Origin: Cephalotrichum gorgonifer
Lineage: Eukaryota > Ascomycota > Sordariomycetes > Microascales > Microascaceae
Length of the DNA stretch: 64,000 bases
Assembly (NCBI GenBank): GCA_900312665.1
Contig: ONZQ02000002.1
Coordinates: 3,362,258 to 3,426,257, forward strand
Direction of reading: 5' to 3'
Notes under the pieces: model-generated
Database searches by the model: none
Seen by the model: only the letters and a program-made list of their open reading frames with translations
Told to the model about the DNA's origin: nothing
Translations under genes and position numbers: made by a program
Part shown: piece after piece, positions 1-11,293 of the stretch
How positions within the stretch are numbered: the stretch's first letter is position 1
Layout of the letters: each line of letters opens with the position of its first letter

Positions 1-449
1 ATGTCGACATCAAAAAGGCTTTGTGGGCGTACAAGAAGCAGCGTGAGATCTTTCGCCGCATGGACATTTACAGGGGGGAGTGGGCCCCGGGCCACCCGCC
101 GTTTCCTGCAGGTTCGGCGGCCGCAAGCCTCGGGCCTGACAGCGGCCAAGGGCCGCTAAGCGACGTCAAGGACATTGTTTACACGCCTGAGGACGACGCG
201 GTTATCGAGAAGTGGCTGCGCGAGAAGGTCGGGAGCACGTGGCACTCAATGGGGACGTGTAGGATGGCGCCTCGGGAGGAGACGGGAGTTGTGGACGGGA
301 GCCTTAGCGTCTACGGGGTGGATCGTCTGAAGGTGGTGGACTTGAGTATCGCTCCTGATAACGTAGCCGCGAACACGGCCAACACAGCGTTTGCGATTGG
401 TGAGAAGGCAGCGGACCTGATAATTGAAGAGCTCGGTCTTCGGAGGTGA
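1..449 (+). CDS. GMC oxidoreductase, alcohol (methanol) oxidase-like, 3' end only
   Basis: The gene enters from the left edge. The open frame is already running at base 3 and stops with TGA at 447-449, so only about the last 148 residues are visible. They form the GMC C-terminal domain. The motif WHSMGTCRM carries the expected catalytic His, and SIAPDNVAANTANTAFAIGEK is the usual flavin-site end with the second catalytic position as Asn. By family these are FAD enzymes that oxidise alcohols with O2 to aldehyde and H2O2. The Asn and the wording of the tail look more like fungal alcohol/methanol oxidases than glucose oxidase or aryl-alcohol oxidase. Substrate is an inference. The N-terminal ADP-binding fold lies outside the window. 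No intron is needed in the visible part. Confidence 0.85.
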   Translation, partial: VDIKKALWAYKKQREIFRRMDIYRGEWAPGHPPFPAGSAAASLGPDSGQGPLSDVKDIVYTPEDDAVIEKWLREKVGSTWHSMGTCRMAPREETGVVDGSLSVYGVDRLKVVDLSIAPDNVAANTANTAFAIGEKAADLIIEELGLRR

Positions 450-1489
450 GCAAAAATGGAATAGCGCCGTTCTCCGCCCAATAGATACGATAGTTCAAAG
501 ATAACTGCAAGGCGGAGATAGTGAGGGAGGGGCGAGGAACAGCTAAGGCGGATAATAGAGGATACGACCAGCTAAGGCGAATGGAGCCTTATCAGAATTG
601 ACAAGATTTACGTTACACTTTCCCCTGCCGAGACATTATTGGTGGTTGGGGTTTTCGAGAAATGTTTGCTCCACTTTGCACAAGTACACCTTGGCGTATG
701 AAAGTGGCGCGTCAACGAGGGTAACGAGGGAGAGCGGGAAGGGGCGGGAGGGCAGAAGGCAGGCGGAGCATTCCGCATTCCAAGAGATCGAAAGGCGCCC
801 GAGGCATGTTTCTATCGAACTTATCAGGTATTAATACCGGTTGCCAAGAAAATCCGGTAAGACATGCACCAAGAAAGCCTCGCGCGACGCACCACACCGG
901 ATATCAACAATTGATGACCCGATTGTACCCTGCATTTATGACACACAACCTTGCCATTGGTCACACGGACCGGCACCTTCCTAATCACGTTAGTCTATCG
1001 CCACCCCACAAGCCTCCTTGTTTGGCGGGCCAAATCTAAGCGGGGAGGCGCGCTGACTACTCCAAGCTTTACGTCATCATGCTGATCTCCTTCTCCATCA
1101 GTGCATGTAGTGGTACATCGAACAAGGAGAACCCGCAATGGAATCTTAATGTGTGCCTTGTCGGCCCCCCAGTTCATAAACTCCTGGCCCCGCCCGCGTT
1201 TTCGATGAGTTCTTCTTTGTTTCTTGTCCCAGCATAAGCAAGCACCAGTACCAGTAGCAGGAGTTCGGGGATAATTGTGAGAACAAGTTTATTCCAACGA
1301 CGAGAAGCCTGGTCGGCGCAAGAAGTGGTTTGCCCGCCACAACCCTCCCCTTTTCCCTTCCCCTTCTCCTCTCTTTCTTATCCTTCCAGCACCAGTTGCA
1401 AGAGTTCGGGGATCTTGCGAATACGCAGCATTCCAACGACGAGAAAGCCTGGTAGCGGAAACGCGACAACACACAATACCTCCACCACA
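450..1489. other. Intergenic region and leader of the permease gene
   Basis: No gene was found. It holds the 3' flank of the GMC gene and the promoter/leader of the amino acid permease. The second half carries an imperfect direct duplication (1241-1312 and 1388-1452, listed separately). Confidence 0.6.
1241..1452 (+). repeat. Imperfect direct duplication in the permease leader
   Basis: Two copies, 1241-1312 and 1388-1452, share AGCACCAGT, GAGTTCGGGGAT and ATTCCAACGACGAGAA with GCCTGG, in the same order. They lie 147 bp apart, and the second ends 38 bp before the permease start codon. A pyrimidine-rich stretch separates them. The likely origin is a local duplication of leader sequence. A regulatory role is only a guess. 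Confidence 0.75.
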
Positions 1490-3244
1490 ATGGAGAAGCA
1501 GCAATCCTGCGACTCCCACTCGGGGACGGCCGAGATGGCCACCCCTGCGATAAGGGATGTTAACGTCAGGTCTCTAGCCAATGGACCTGGCGATTTTGTT
1601 GCTGGCAAGGGTGGCCAGGACCTAGAGCGTGGGTTGAAGAGTCGGCACATTCAATTCATTGCGCTCGGTGGCGCGTAAGTCATTCTCAACTGCACCCGAC
1701 CGGCATCCTTCTGCCTTCTGCCGGTCTTCTATTCATCTTCCATCTTGCTAACCCTCCCACGCAGTATTGGAACAGGTCTCTTCGTCGGCTCGGGTCTTAT
1801 CCTCTCCACCCTCGGCCCCGCGCCTCTCTTCATGGGATACCTCTGCATGATGGCCCTTGTGTGGAACATCATGAATAACCTCGCTGAGATGACGACGTAC
1901 CTCCCGATGAAGGGAATCTCTGTGCCCTACTTCGTTGAGCGATTCGTCGAGCCCAGTCTCGCCTTCGCCTGCGGCTGGAACTACTGGTACGCCTACGCCA
2001 TGCTTGTGGGGGCCGAGGCCTCGGCCGGCGCCATCCTCTTTGAGTACTGGGATACCCCGGTGCCCACGGCCGTCTGGATCGCAATCATCCTCATCGTCAC
2101 CCTCGGACTCAACATTTTCGGCGTCGCAATCTTCGGAGAAGCCGAGTTCTGGTTCGCCAGTATTAAATTCATCACCATCATGGGCCTCATCCTCGTCAGT
2201 CTAGTCATCATGTGCGGCGGTGCGCCGAATGACAAGGCCATCGGGTTTTCCTACTGGAACAACCCCGGTGCATTCCGGGAGTACCTCGTCCCGGGCAACG
2301 CCGGCAAGTTCCTCGCCTTTTGGAGTGCCTTTGCTCGCGCCGGTTTCGCCTTCATTACGTCGCCTGAGCTCATCGCTGTCGCCGCTGGCGAGACCGTCGC
2401 TCCTCGCCGCAACATCCCGAAGGCTGCCCGCCGCTTTGTCTACCGTCTCGCTGTCTTCTACGGCCTCGGGTCGCTCATGATCGGGTGCATTGTGCCCTGG
2501 ACTAACCCGGACCTCTTGAACCCCGAGTCTAACGCGAACTCATCCCCCTGGGTGATTGGCATCAAGCTCGCGAAGATCAAGGTCCTCGACCACATTATCA
2601 ACACCGCCATCTTGACCTCCGCGTGGAGTGCTGGCAATGCTTTCCTGTACTCCGGGAGCCGTGTCATGTACTCGCTGGCGCTCAATGGTCAGGCCCCCGC
2701 CTTCTGCGCGCGCACTGACAAGCGAGGTGTCCCTTATGTCGCCGTCATCGTCACTTGGGCGATCGGTCTCCTGGCCTTCCTCAATGTCAACAGCAATGCC
2801 GCCACCGTCTTCAACTGGTTCATGAACATTAGCACCATCAGCGGCTTCATCGCGTGGATCGTGGTCATGATCACCTTCCTCCGCTGGCGCAAGGCCATGG
2901 TGTTCCACGGCATGATGGACCGCCGCCCATTCAAGACGCCCCTGCAGCCCTACGCTACATACTTCGTCCTCTTCCTCCTGACCGTCCTGACCCTGACGAA
3001 TGGCTTCCACATCTTCTTCCCCCAAAACTGGAACGTGTCCGACTTCCTTGCTGCGTACATCACGATACCCATCTTCCTTGTTCTCTACGTCGGACACAAG
3101 ATCGTCTATCGCACTCCGTTCGCGCGAAAGATCGAGGACATTGATGTGATCACGGGAGTGAAGGAGATGGAGGAACTAGACGACGCAGAGCCAGAGCGCG
3201 TCGCTAGGAACGTCTGGGAGAAGATATGGTTCTGGATTGCGTAA
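1490..3244 (+). CDS. Amino acid permease (APC superfamily, YAT type)
   Basis: Two exons, 1490-1674 and 1765-3244, give 554 residues. The intron 1675-1764 (GTAAGT...GCAG) interrupts the codon for Ala in the conserved IALGGAIGTGLFVGSG motif of fungal amino acid permeases, which fixes the splice. The hydrophobic profile fits 12 membrane spans. ALVWNIMNNLAEMTTYLP and the Trp-Asn-Tyr segment of the third to fourth span match the amino acid permease family. The N-terminal roughly 55 residues and the Lys/Glu-rich tail are cytoplasmic by family topology. It would import amino acids by proton symport at the plasma membrane. Which amino acid cannot be read from the sequence. The start ATG at 1490 gives a normal-length N-tail. 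Confidence 0.93.
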
Positions 3245-5894
3245 ACTAGAGTAGCCCTGGTTTTTCAGCGCATGCCCCGCGCCAACCCCGCCTCTCCTTG
3301 AATGGTTAGGAACGGGTTATCTGGCATGACATGTGCCTTCTGCTTATGTCTTTAACTCGGTCTGAGGAGAACTATAGATAGGTCCTGGGATTGTTTAATT
3401 TATTTCATTACGTCTTGCATTCAATGGACCTTCTTAATATCCATTCCTTACCCCTCTGTCCTGACATTGTTGTTACCTTATACATTGTGCAGCCTCGATC
3501 ATTTTGTTTTGTAAAGCTAATCCCTGAGAAGATATAATACGGGAATTGGTAGGGCATCGTGATATCTTCCCGATCTAACGGCGACGCAGAGGGACAGCGT
3601 GCAGCTTCGAGTATTCGCTGCTGGAGCATCCTTACCTGGCAATCTCACTACGTCATTCCCTTGAAATATCTACCCTTAGGATGGCCTTGTTTCAGCAAAC
3701 CAAGTACTTCGTGCTTATTGTCAGGGAGTTGAAATTAGGTGATACATGTAGTGCCTTTATGGCGTACGTAGTGAGTTACCATGGAAGCTAAATGGAATTG
3801 CCAGTGACGAGACATTCGCAGGGGGTGATGGCTGTGTCTTAGTTGCCGGAAAGTGAAGGCGCTTCACTTCTGAATTGTTTCTAACAAATGAAAAGCCACG
3901 CTACGCGGGCACGTTTTGGGTGAAGATGTCAGACATTTGTACGTCACTTGGAAATGTAAGGTAACACCATGACTCTTCACTGACGTCCACGCGATATGTG
4001 AGACTGTCTCACACTCTATTAGTAGTTTGTCAGTAGTAGTCTGATCAACACCAGAGTAGCCATGCCCGTAGCGAGGCCATTATCACGAAGATATAACGAA
4101 TATATTAGCTGTCTAATGGGAGATCTACGTGCCACGAGGCTGTCATTGTCTGTCAACAAGAAACATGTTTTGGTCATATGCACGGGACATGGAGCATGGG
4201 ATACCCAATCAAAATACCACATGGGTGGTATTGTGTAGGTTCACGGCAGCTTTGCTTGAGGACAACCCCCATGTAAAATTTTGCCATCCCGCATGCTAAC
4301 GCACGAGCACCCTATCCAACAGGGATATCGGTAGCTATATAGGGAGCCCTGGGAGATATTCCCTTGCATAACAATCTTATACAGCCCTCAACAGGCTGCC
4401 AAATACTGATACCCTCAACTCTATGTTCATTCATACGTGAATTGTAGCATCACTATGATGCTATTCAGAATATCATGTCCAGGGGTGTAGGTTATGTAAG
4501 AGATGGGCTCGTGGGAATGGGCGCGCGCGCGCGGCGCCATTAGTCTCTATCATCGTCTTGAGTTCGATGTTTTGCAATTTAACAGGATTTATAGTCCAAT
4601 GGGTGCGAAGAGGTATACATTGAGGTATATGTATGCTTGTGAGCCGGGCATTTCTGTCTTCGGCAGGGCCCATGTGTCAAACCTCTGACCCTGAGACAAC
4701 AGGTAGATACAGGCGGGATAGTTTCACCCCATATTTCGCTTGGAGGATTTTGGCGGGGGATAAATGTCCTTGCTACATAAGCACCGAGATTGCTTGGCTG
4801 CCGTCCTTGGCCGACGACGGGCCCGATAGTGCACTAGTCGATGCGTGAGTGTTGAAATGGATCACGGTGTTAATAGTGATGCAACCTGAATCGAATCGGA
4901 AATAATAATACACGGTGACACATATTAATTAATTTACTGTGCATCATCTTACAAGGAAGACCAATATAAGACACGGGACGGGACATTACGCCAAGCGTCG
5001 AAGGGTGGGTGGGCCGAGTAGCATGTCAAAAAAGGGAGCAAAAATACGAAGAAATAGGAATGGAATTGCCGTCCACGGAAAGCCTTGGAGTCTTTTCGTC
5101 TCATAGAATGCCCCTGGGACGTGAAAGCAAGTCGACCATCTACCCTTATAGAGGGAGGCAATTACGACGTTAATCTCAATTCTACGGGCGTTGACGTAGA
5201 TAATAACTTGTAGCTATGAACCTCTTCGATGGGACGACAACGGCTCGGGGATTAGTCCGCCTGCCCGAATTGCCATAAGGTTCGTGAATGCAGGTCCCTC
5301 ATGTATTTCTCGCGTTTGCATCTACCGAGTCGTACTTGTAGACCTCGACAAACAAATAGTACTCTATAAAACTACGCACCCAAATAAGCGCCTTGATAGT
5401 GTTGGATCTGTTCTAAAGATAGCTATGATCTCCGCCGTCGTGTCGTATGGCCGCAATAGGAAAGATTCATTACATTGGAAAGCTGACACTGCCCAGGAAT
5501 AGACCGCGCCATGCTTGTGGCCCGCCATCGTGGCACCGGTCACTCGACTAATGAATAGGCTCGTGGGTTTGCGTGTATTACCTGGTCGTCGAGAATTTTC
5601 GTTCGTACATCCCTTGAACGAACGAGTGCCTCGCCACAGCTCCGTGCTCCCCCCGCCAAAAGTGTGCAGACCAGGGCTTGTTATACAAATGGATCTACGC
5701 ATTTGAAAATACACGATACGGCAAGTCATGACCTTGGGATGATAACTGGTCCCATAGAATTAAAGGTTTGCGACAACGGGGAGAGCCTCAAACTGAAGTA
5801 CCTGAGAAGATATATAAGCTACAACATCGGCCATTTTTGGCTGGTGGTATCCAAGAAGGGAAAATGCTGCTTCAGAACAACTGGAGCAGCGTGC
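3245..5894. other. Long gene-poor intergenic region
   Basis: 2.6 kb between the 3' ends of the permease (+) and the sugar transporter (-), so the flanking genes are convergent. Only short frames without codon bias or recognisable motifs are present. A (GC)n-rich run occurs at 4520-4534. No repeat family or RNA gene was recognised. Confidence 0.55.
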
Positions 5895-7823
5895 CTAGAC
5901 AACCTTGCTCTCCTGCGTCGCCGGAGGAAGAGTGGCAGCCGGGTTATCGCTATCTCCGTACTGGATGTTCTTCTCGACAGCACTGGTCATCCTGTGGTTC
6001 AATTCCTCGTCCTCGAACACTGCGATGATGGGTTAGTATAGTGTGCTAAGATCTTGAGGGGTGGTTCAAAGCGAGCCAACTTACAGAATGCCAATTCCTC
6101 AAGGGTGCGACCACTGGTCTCGGGATACAAGAGGTAGACAATGACGAACTCGAAGAAGATCCAGCCACAGTAAATGGCCAGGTACTTCCACTTGATGGCA
6201 TCAAGAGCCTTCGAGTTGACATTGGTCGAGAAGAAGCCTGCAAGCTTGCCGAAGATTTGCTGCACACCAATACCGCGGCTGCGCTGGGCGTAGGGCCAAA
6301 GTTCGACCAGGTAGGCTATGAGATGTTAGAAATGCCATGCAAAGGCAGAATCCTTGGTAGAACTTACTGTAGGTGAGAGCATTGTTTCCAATGTTGTATG
6401 TGGGATTGTATGCGAAGTACCAGAAGAGGGCTGAGATCCCTGCCGCAGTATTCTTCACCCCCGCGTCCTGGGCAACCTGGAGCTTCTGCAGAGACACCGT
6501 CATGGCGATGAAACAAAGGCACATGAGGGCTGCAGAAGTCATGTACATCTTCCGGCGGGGGAATCGAGTGACAATCAGGGCAATGATTGTCCCATTGATC
6601 AAGCCCCAGCAGGCATTGGCGAGGTTGATGCGGGTCTTGGCATAGTCGGAGGTGTAGCCCATCATCTCGAAAAGAACACCAGAGTAGTAGCTAATCAGGG
6701 TATTTCCAGAAAGCTGGGTGAACAGCCCAATGAAGATGGTGACATAGAAACGACGACGCATACCGGCAGTCTTGAGTAGATCTAGCCAGGACTGGTTGGA
6801 GATCTCCAACTCTGCCTTGATTGTCTCCCTTACCTGCGCGATCTCAGCCTTCACAAGAAGAGAGTCGGAATCTCCCTCGGCATGGTATTTGACGAAGATG
6901 GCAGCAGCCTCATCAGTGCGGTCGTTTGCGATAAGGAAACGGGGAGACTCGGGCAAGAGGCTATTGTCACCGTCAGCTTCCGTAATCACCTTAACAGAAT
7001 ACTGGGGACTAGCTGCTTACAAGACTGTAAAGATTTGAAGAAGCGACGGGCAGATTTGCAGAAGCGAGGGAATGCGCCAGGCCCAGTTGGTCGAGATGCT
7101 GGTAGTTCCAAGAGCAATGGCTGATGCTAGAATCTGACCAATGAAGTAGGATGAGTTGAAGAGAGAGGTGAGGACTGCACGCTCCTTAGGATGTCCAAGC
7201 TCTCCAATCAATGCGGACCCGGAAATAATGCAGAAGAGAATGCCGACACCAAGAATCATACGCGAGATGATGTACATGGCAACTAAGCCGAAGCATTAGC
7301 CATGCCCCGAAGTGGAAAGCCGACGACGTCTGTATAAGAGGGCCTACCATGTTGCGAAAAGCCTTGAAGCAGTGCGCCTGCAACCATAATCAAGGACCCC
7401 AGCATAATCGACCACCGTCGACCAAATCGCTGAGCGAACCAAGGCGCGACTGGGACAGCGAAGATGGAGCCTAGCTGGTAGCAAGAGTTGACGAAGCCCA
7501 GAAGGCCTGGCTCGATGGCGAATTCGACCTTGCCACTGCTGTTGATTTTCGTGCGACCGTTGCCGAAGACTATATCTTCACGTCAGTTCTGCGGAGCGTG
7601 GAATGAGGCGTCGGCGGGCAGTCGTACACTTGTGGAATGACTGGGAGAACTGAAGGGTGTTGATAAGTTGCGAGTCGAAACCCGACGTCATTTCAACACC
7701 CATACAGCACAAGAAGAGCCATATGTACATCACACGAAGGTTCGGCTTCTTGTACCATGGCACCTTGTCCTCGCTCACGAGGCGCGAGACGATCGGGTCC
7801 GCGGTGTTACCGACGTTGACCAT
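5895..7823 (-). CDS. MFS sugar transporter (SP family, lactose permease/hexose transporter-like)
   Basis: Six exons in transcript order: 7823-7628, 7569-7348, 7282-7021, 6960-6368, 6315-6085, 6019-5895. They give 542 residues with every junction in frame. The five introns are 52-65 nt with GT-AG ends. Diagnostic sugar-porter motifs are GFDSQLINTLQFSQSF in the first span, FGRRWSIML in loop 2-3, FLLPESPRFLI before the central loop, and PETSGRTLEELAFLFED after the last span. These define the sugar porter branch, which imports hexoses or disaccharides with protons at the plasma membrane. The substrate is not deducible. A TATATATG stretch on the minus strand at 8013-8022, about 190 bp upstream of the ATG, is a plausible core promoter. 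Confidence 0.92.
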
Positions 7824-9348
7824 GGTGGCGACTGCTTGAGATGATTCGGCCTTAAGGGATGGAGAGGGGGAGGTTGTCGAGTATTATCCGTCCACGAATG
7901 TCGCCCGACTCGAGGGAGTGAAAAGAACCGCACTGCGTCCAGAGGCGGATGAAAAGAAGGTGAAGGGGAAAAGGAGGACCGGGAGAGCCTGGAGCCGAGG
8001 GCATGCCGTGTCACATATATAGAATATGACTTAAGGTGTGAGGACGGGTCGGACCTGCTGCGGCCATCCATGTCGATCTGTCTGTTCCATGGCTCACTGG
8101 CAAGTGCCCCAATAGGACGGGTAATGGCGAGGGTAAATCCATGGTTTCTGGGGTGGAAGAGCACTAAAACCAGACTTACCCCAAGCTAAGGACATTGCAG
8201 TGTGGAGGAAATAGGAGAAAACAGCGGGGAAATGACAAAGACCAACCCCAATACGACCCTAACCCCTGCTCTCATTAGCTCGTGTCGCGCTCGGAAGTAC
8301 CAGAGGATTTCGCCAAGAGTAAGAGTCCAAGCGACAGCCACTCGTAAAGCGGGAGACGACCCCAGTGCCGCCCCCGCGCACGGGAGCTTTATCCGCAGAG
8401 CCGGACCGGAAGTCGGCTGCAGCGAATCAGCGGGCCAGGAATCGTAAGTGGATTAGTTCTCGGAAGCGAGAACTCCGAATTCACATCGCGCACCAAAGGC
8501 CCATCGGTCCCGCGACCCACGCCCAGCCTTGAAAAACGGAGGGGTTTCCAGTTTTGGCTCCGTGGTTCCCAATCCATCGTGGATTTCGTATTATTGCTCA
8601 TTTTTGATTTGAGATCTGGATGAGGCTTGGTCCGAGGAAGGACCGTCAGCCCATTGTCTCCGAACCTCGTCCTCCGTGATTGCTTGTCTGGGAAGTGTGG
8701 GGAATGTGGCGAAGGAAGGTTCGTAGATACTTCCTTTGCATGCATCCCCACGAGTAACCAGCAGGCGACGACTACCTGCCCAGCCATATGGGCCAGCCAC
8801 CATTTGTCACATGGCTGATGGGAGGCAAGATCTGGCTGGAATGTTTGCCAAGCTTTACCCCATCCCCGACAACCTGGAGTGCGCTACCCCGCCTGGAGAT
8901 TTACCCATCCTCCAATAATCCAGGGGCGCCAAGACAGGCTAGACCACGAATGGGCTTTTTGGAGGGGAATTTTGTCACCACCCACCGGGTCCGGACGCTG
9001 AAGCGGCAATTCGTCCGATGCTTATTCCTTGCTTATTCTTTCCCCAAAAGCTACACATGTGGATTAAGTGGCAACGGCACTGCCTGAAGGATGCCCTCCG
9101 ATGGGAGGAGAATTCGGGTAGGTACCGTACTCTAAGCACCCGAGCGTACAGATGCGACCGCGGTTACCGGTATTTAATTCACCCACCATTACTTTAGTGC
9201 ACCATGTGTCGTGTCGCAGCGTCTGGAAAGTCGCGTGAAAATAACGTATATTCATATGTACAAAGTCTATTCCGTTACCACTCGCGCATATCTCAGAATA
9301 CAGTTTCTGAACACCCGGTTGTCGTCCCACCATGGCAAACGTGGCCGC
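7824..9348. other. Intergenic region upstream of the sugar transporter
   Basis: 1.5 kb holding the promoter of the sugar transporter and the 3' flank of the LPMO gene. Frames of up to 132 codons here have no recognisable domain and no splice-consistent extension, so none is called. Confidence 0.5.
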
Positions 9349-10116
9349 TTAGCACTTGAAGACCTCAGGCCCAGGGATAGTGTAGCTCTCGAGGGGAGGC
9401 CAGTAGATGTTGACTTTCACGCCGGGGTCGGTTCCCTGTTTGTCTAACATTAGATTGTTGCGTTCGGCGTGCGCATTCTCGGCTATACATACCTTGTAGG
9501 CTCCCGGAAAGCTGACAGTGCTGGGAGTCTTGGTGCCAGTCCCGCCAACGACGTTAATCTGGGCGCATTCCGTGTAGAACTGGGCACCGGGGTAGTTTCC
9601 GGCACCGTGCAGGGCGAGCATCTCCGCCCGGAGCAGATACTGGCCCGGCTCGATGCACTCGGGGATGTGAATCTCGTGGCGACCCGCTCCGTTGATGACC
9701 TTCTCCGTGCCCCAAGTACCACCGTTGAGGCCGTCTTCCTGAACCTTGAACCAGCCGTTGCCAACGCCAGAGTCGGTCGCGGCGTTGGAGACCTTCTTGA
9801 GGTAGGCCATCGTGGGCCCCTTGTGCGTAGAGTCCATGACATCGTTGGGGGCCGACCCCGTCGTGCCTAGCATGTACCGCCAGATGGCCGTGACGTTGCT
9901 CCCAGCCTCGACCGTGATGATGTGGTCGGTGGGCGTCGTGGGGTTTGGGGGGCCGTTGCAGGCGAGGGAGTTTGAGGTGACGTCCTCGATAGGACCGTTG
10001 TAGGACGGCACACGGACACCTTTGCCGGTACCAGCGTTGACACCATCTACCTCAAGGGAGACGAAGATGGTGTGCGCAGTGGCAGCGCCGGCGAAGAGCA
10101 ACGATGAGAGCTGCAT
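9349..10116 (-). CDS. AA9 lytic polysaccharide monooxygenase
   Basis: Two exons, 10116-9493 and 9435-9349, give 236 residues. The signal peptide is residues 1-14 (MQLSSLLFAGAATA), and cleavage leaves His as mature residue 1, the hallmark copper ligand of AA9 (HTIFVSLEVDG). The second copper His is in DSTHKGPTMAYL. The axial His/Gln/Tyr set is in LHGAGNYPGAQFYTECAQINV. There is no carbohydrate-binding module, as the protein ends 28 residues after the intron. The enzyme is secreted and oxidatively cleaves cellulose or other beta-1,4 glucans. The intron 9436-9492 is 57 nt, has a CTAATG branch site and contains no in-frame stop, so retention would insert 19 residues rather than truncate. The upstream ATG at the far end of the same frame would bury the signal peptide, so 10116 is chosen. 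Confidence 0.95.
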   Translation of the reverse strand: MQLSSLLFAGAATAHTIFVSLEVDGVNAGTGKGVRVPSYNGPIEDVTSNSLACNGPPNPTTPTDHIITVEAGSNVTAIWRYMLGTTGSAPNDVMDSTHKGPTMAYLKKVSNAATDSGVGNGWFKVQEDGLNGGTWGTEKVINGAGRHEIHIPECIEPGQYLLRAEMLALHGAGNYPGAQFYTECAQINVVGGTGTKTPSTVSFPGAYKVCIAENAHAERNNLMLDKQGTDPGVKVNIYWPPLESYTIPGPEVFKC

Positions 10117-11293
10117 ATTGTTGGCTGGGGTGTATGAAAAGCGATGAGGATCGAGAAATAACTGGAGAATAGAAGGCTCGTTACGCTCTGTGTCGGGGTG
10201 AGAGACCCATATAAATACCACCGCGGAGACTCCGCCGCCCCCTAGTCTCTTCCATCTCCTTTTCGACCATCGTGCATCGTGAGGCGGCCTATTGGTGGTG
10301 AATCAGGAAGATACCCGGATTTCGAGTCGTGAGAGTGAAGGTGTAACGCTGGTTGATGTAACATCGGGAAGGGGGTCCCCTCTATTTCAGAGGAGGGGAA
10401 TCCAGTTGATCAGCTCCGGATCGACGGAAGATCAGCGCCCGGGAAAAAATAAGATTAAATCCGGCTTGGTAGTCGGGCTCATGTTCATGGTATTCGTGGA
10501 ATTGCCCACCCAAGAGTTCGGGTGGACCGGACGACGCTAATGCAACACCACCTTACCTCTTGTTTCAAGAGACGACGATTGGAGGAATATAGTACCTTCT
10601 CGGCGTGAAGACATGCATCGCATAGCCGCACTTGCCCATCGACACGAACCCCATTCAAGTACGGCCCAGAACCCTCACCTATGGTTGCACGTTGCTACCT
10701 AGAGCTCACACAAGAAGAGTGTGCTGGTTCGGTTGCACCTGGATGCACGGGGAATCTAGTTCCGACAAATATCTCCCTGGACCAGCCATTATACCCTCCT
10801 ACGGAAGGCGCGCAGCATATCATGATTGCGAATTATTTTATAAGATGATGTAGCCTGAGCCTACATGCGCGCCGAGCCATGTCCCTAGGAAACCGCGCAT
10901 CCGTGCACCTCATGGTTGGGTACTCATGGGGATATAGCAGATCCAGCGAGGTGCGTATTCTATAGAAGAATACTGCAACTGGATGATTCAAAACGTAGTT
11001 TTGTAGTAGAATTATCAGCATGATGTCTTGCCTTGACTTTACAGTGGTCCCTTGCCCCAATGATGAGGTCAAACCTGCACGAGCACCTGAATAATAACAG
11101 TGGGTGCGGCATGACGGACAGGCAAATAGGTGTATTTCACGTGTACTGTCACACATCCTGGTTTTCCATTGTGTCTCTACCTGGCTAGCTAAGCGATTTA
11201 AGTATCCTCATATAGTTATCCATGTAGGCATCGATGCCATCGAGCGTGTATGGGGCCTGGCGGATGGACCTACTACCTAATATACGGCCTCTA
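10117..11293. other. Intergenic region upstream of the LPMO gene
   Basis: Holds the LPMO promoter (TATA-like element at 10210-10217) and the 3' flank of the broken peptidase gene. No supported gene was seen. Confidence 0.5.
10210..10217 (-). promoter_or_regulatory. TATA-like element of the LPMO gene
   Basis: The minus strand reads TATTTATA about 95 bp upstream of the LPMO start codon, a typical distance for a strongly regulated fungal secreted enzyme gene. Confidence 0.5.

Noticed and set aside
2540..3097. 185-codon minus-strand frame inside the amino acid permease
   Set aside because: Highly charged translation typical of the reverse of a membrane protein exon; no start context or homologous look.
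4520..4534. GC dinucleotide run as Z-DNA or regulatory element
   Set aside because: Short, isolated, and not near a start codon of any gene.
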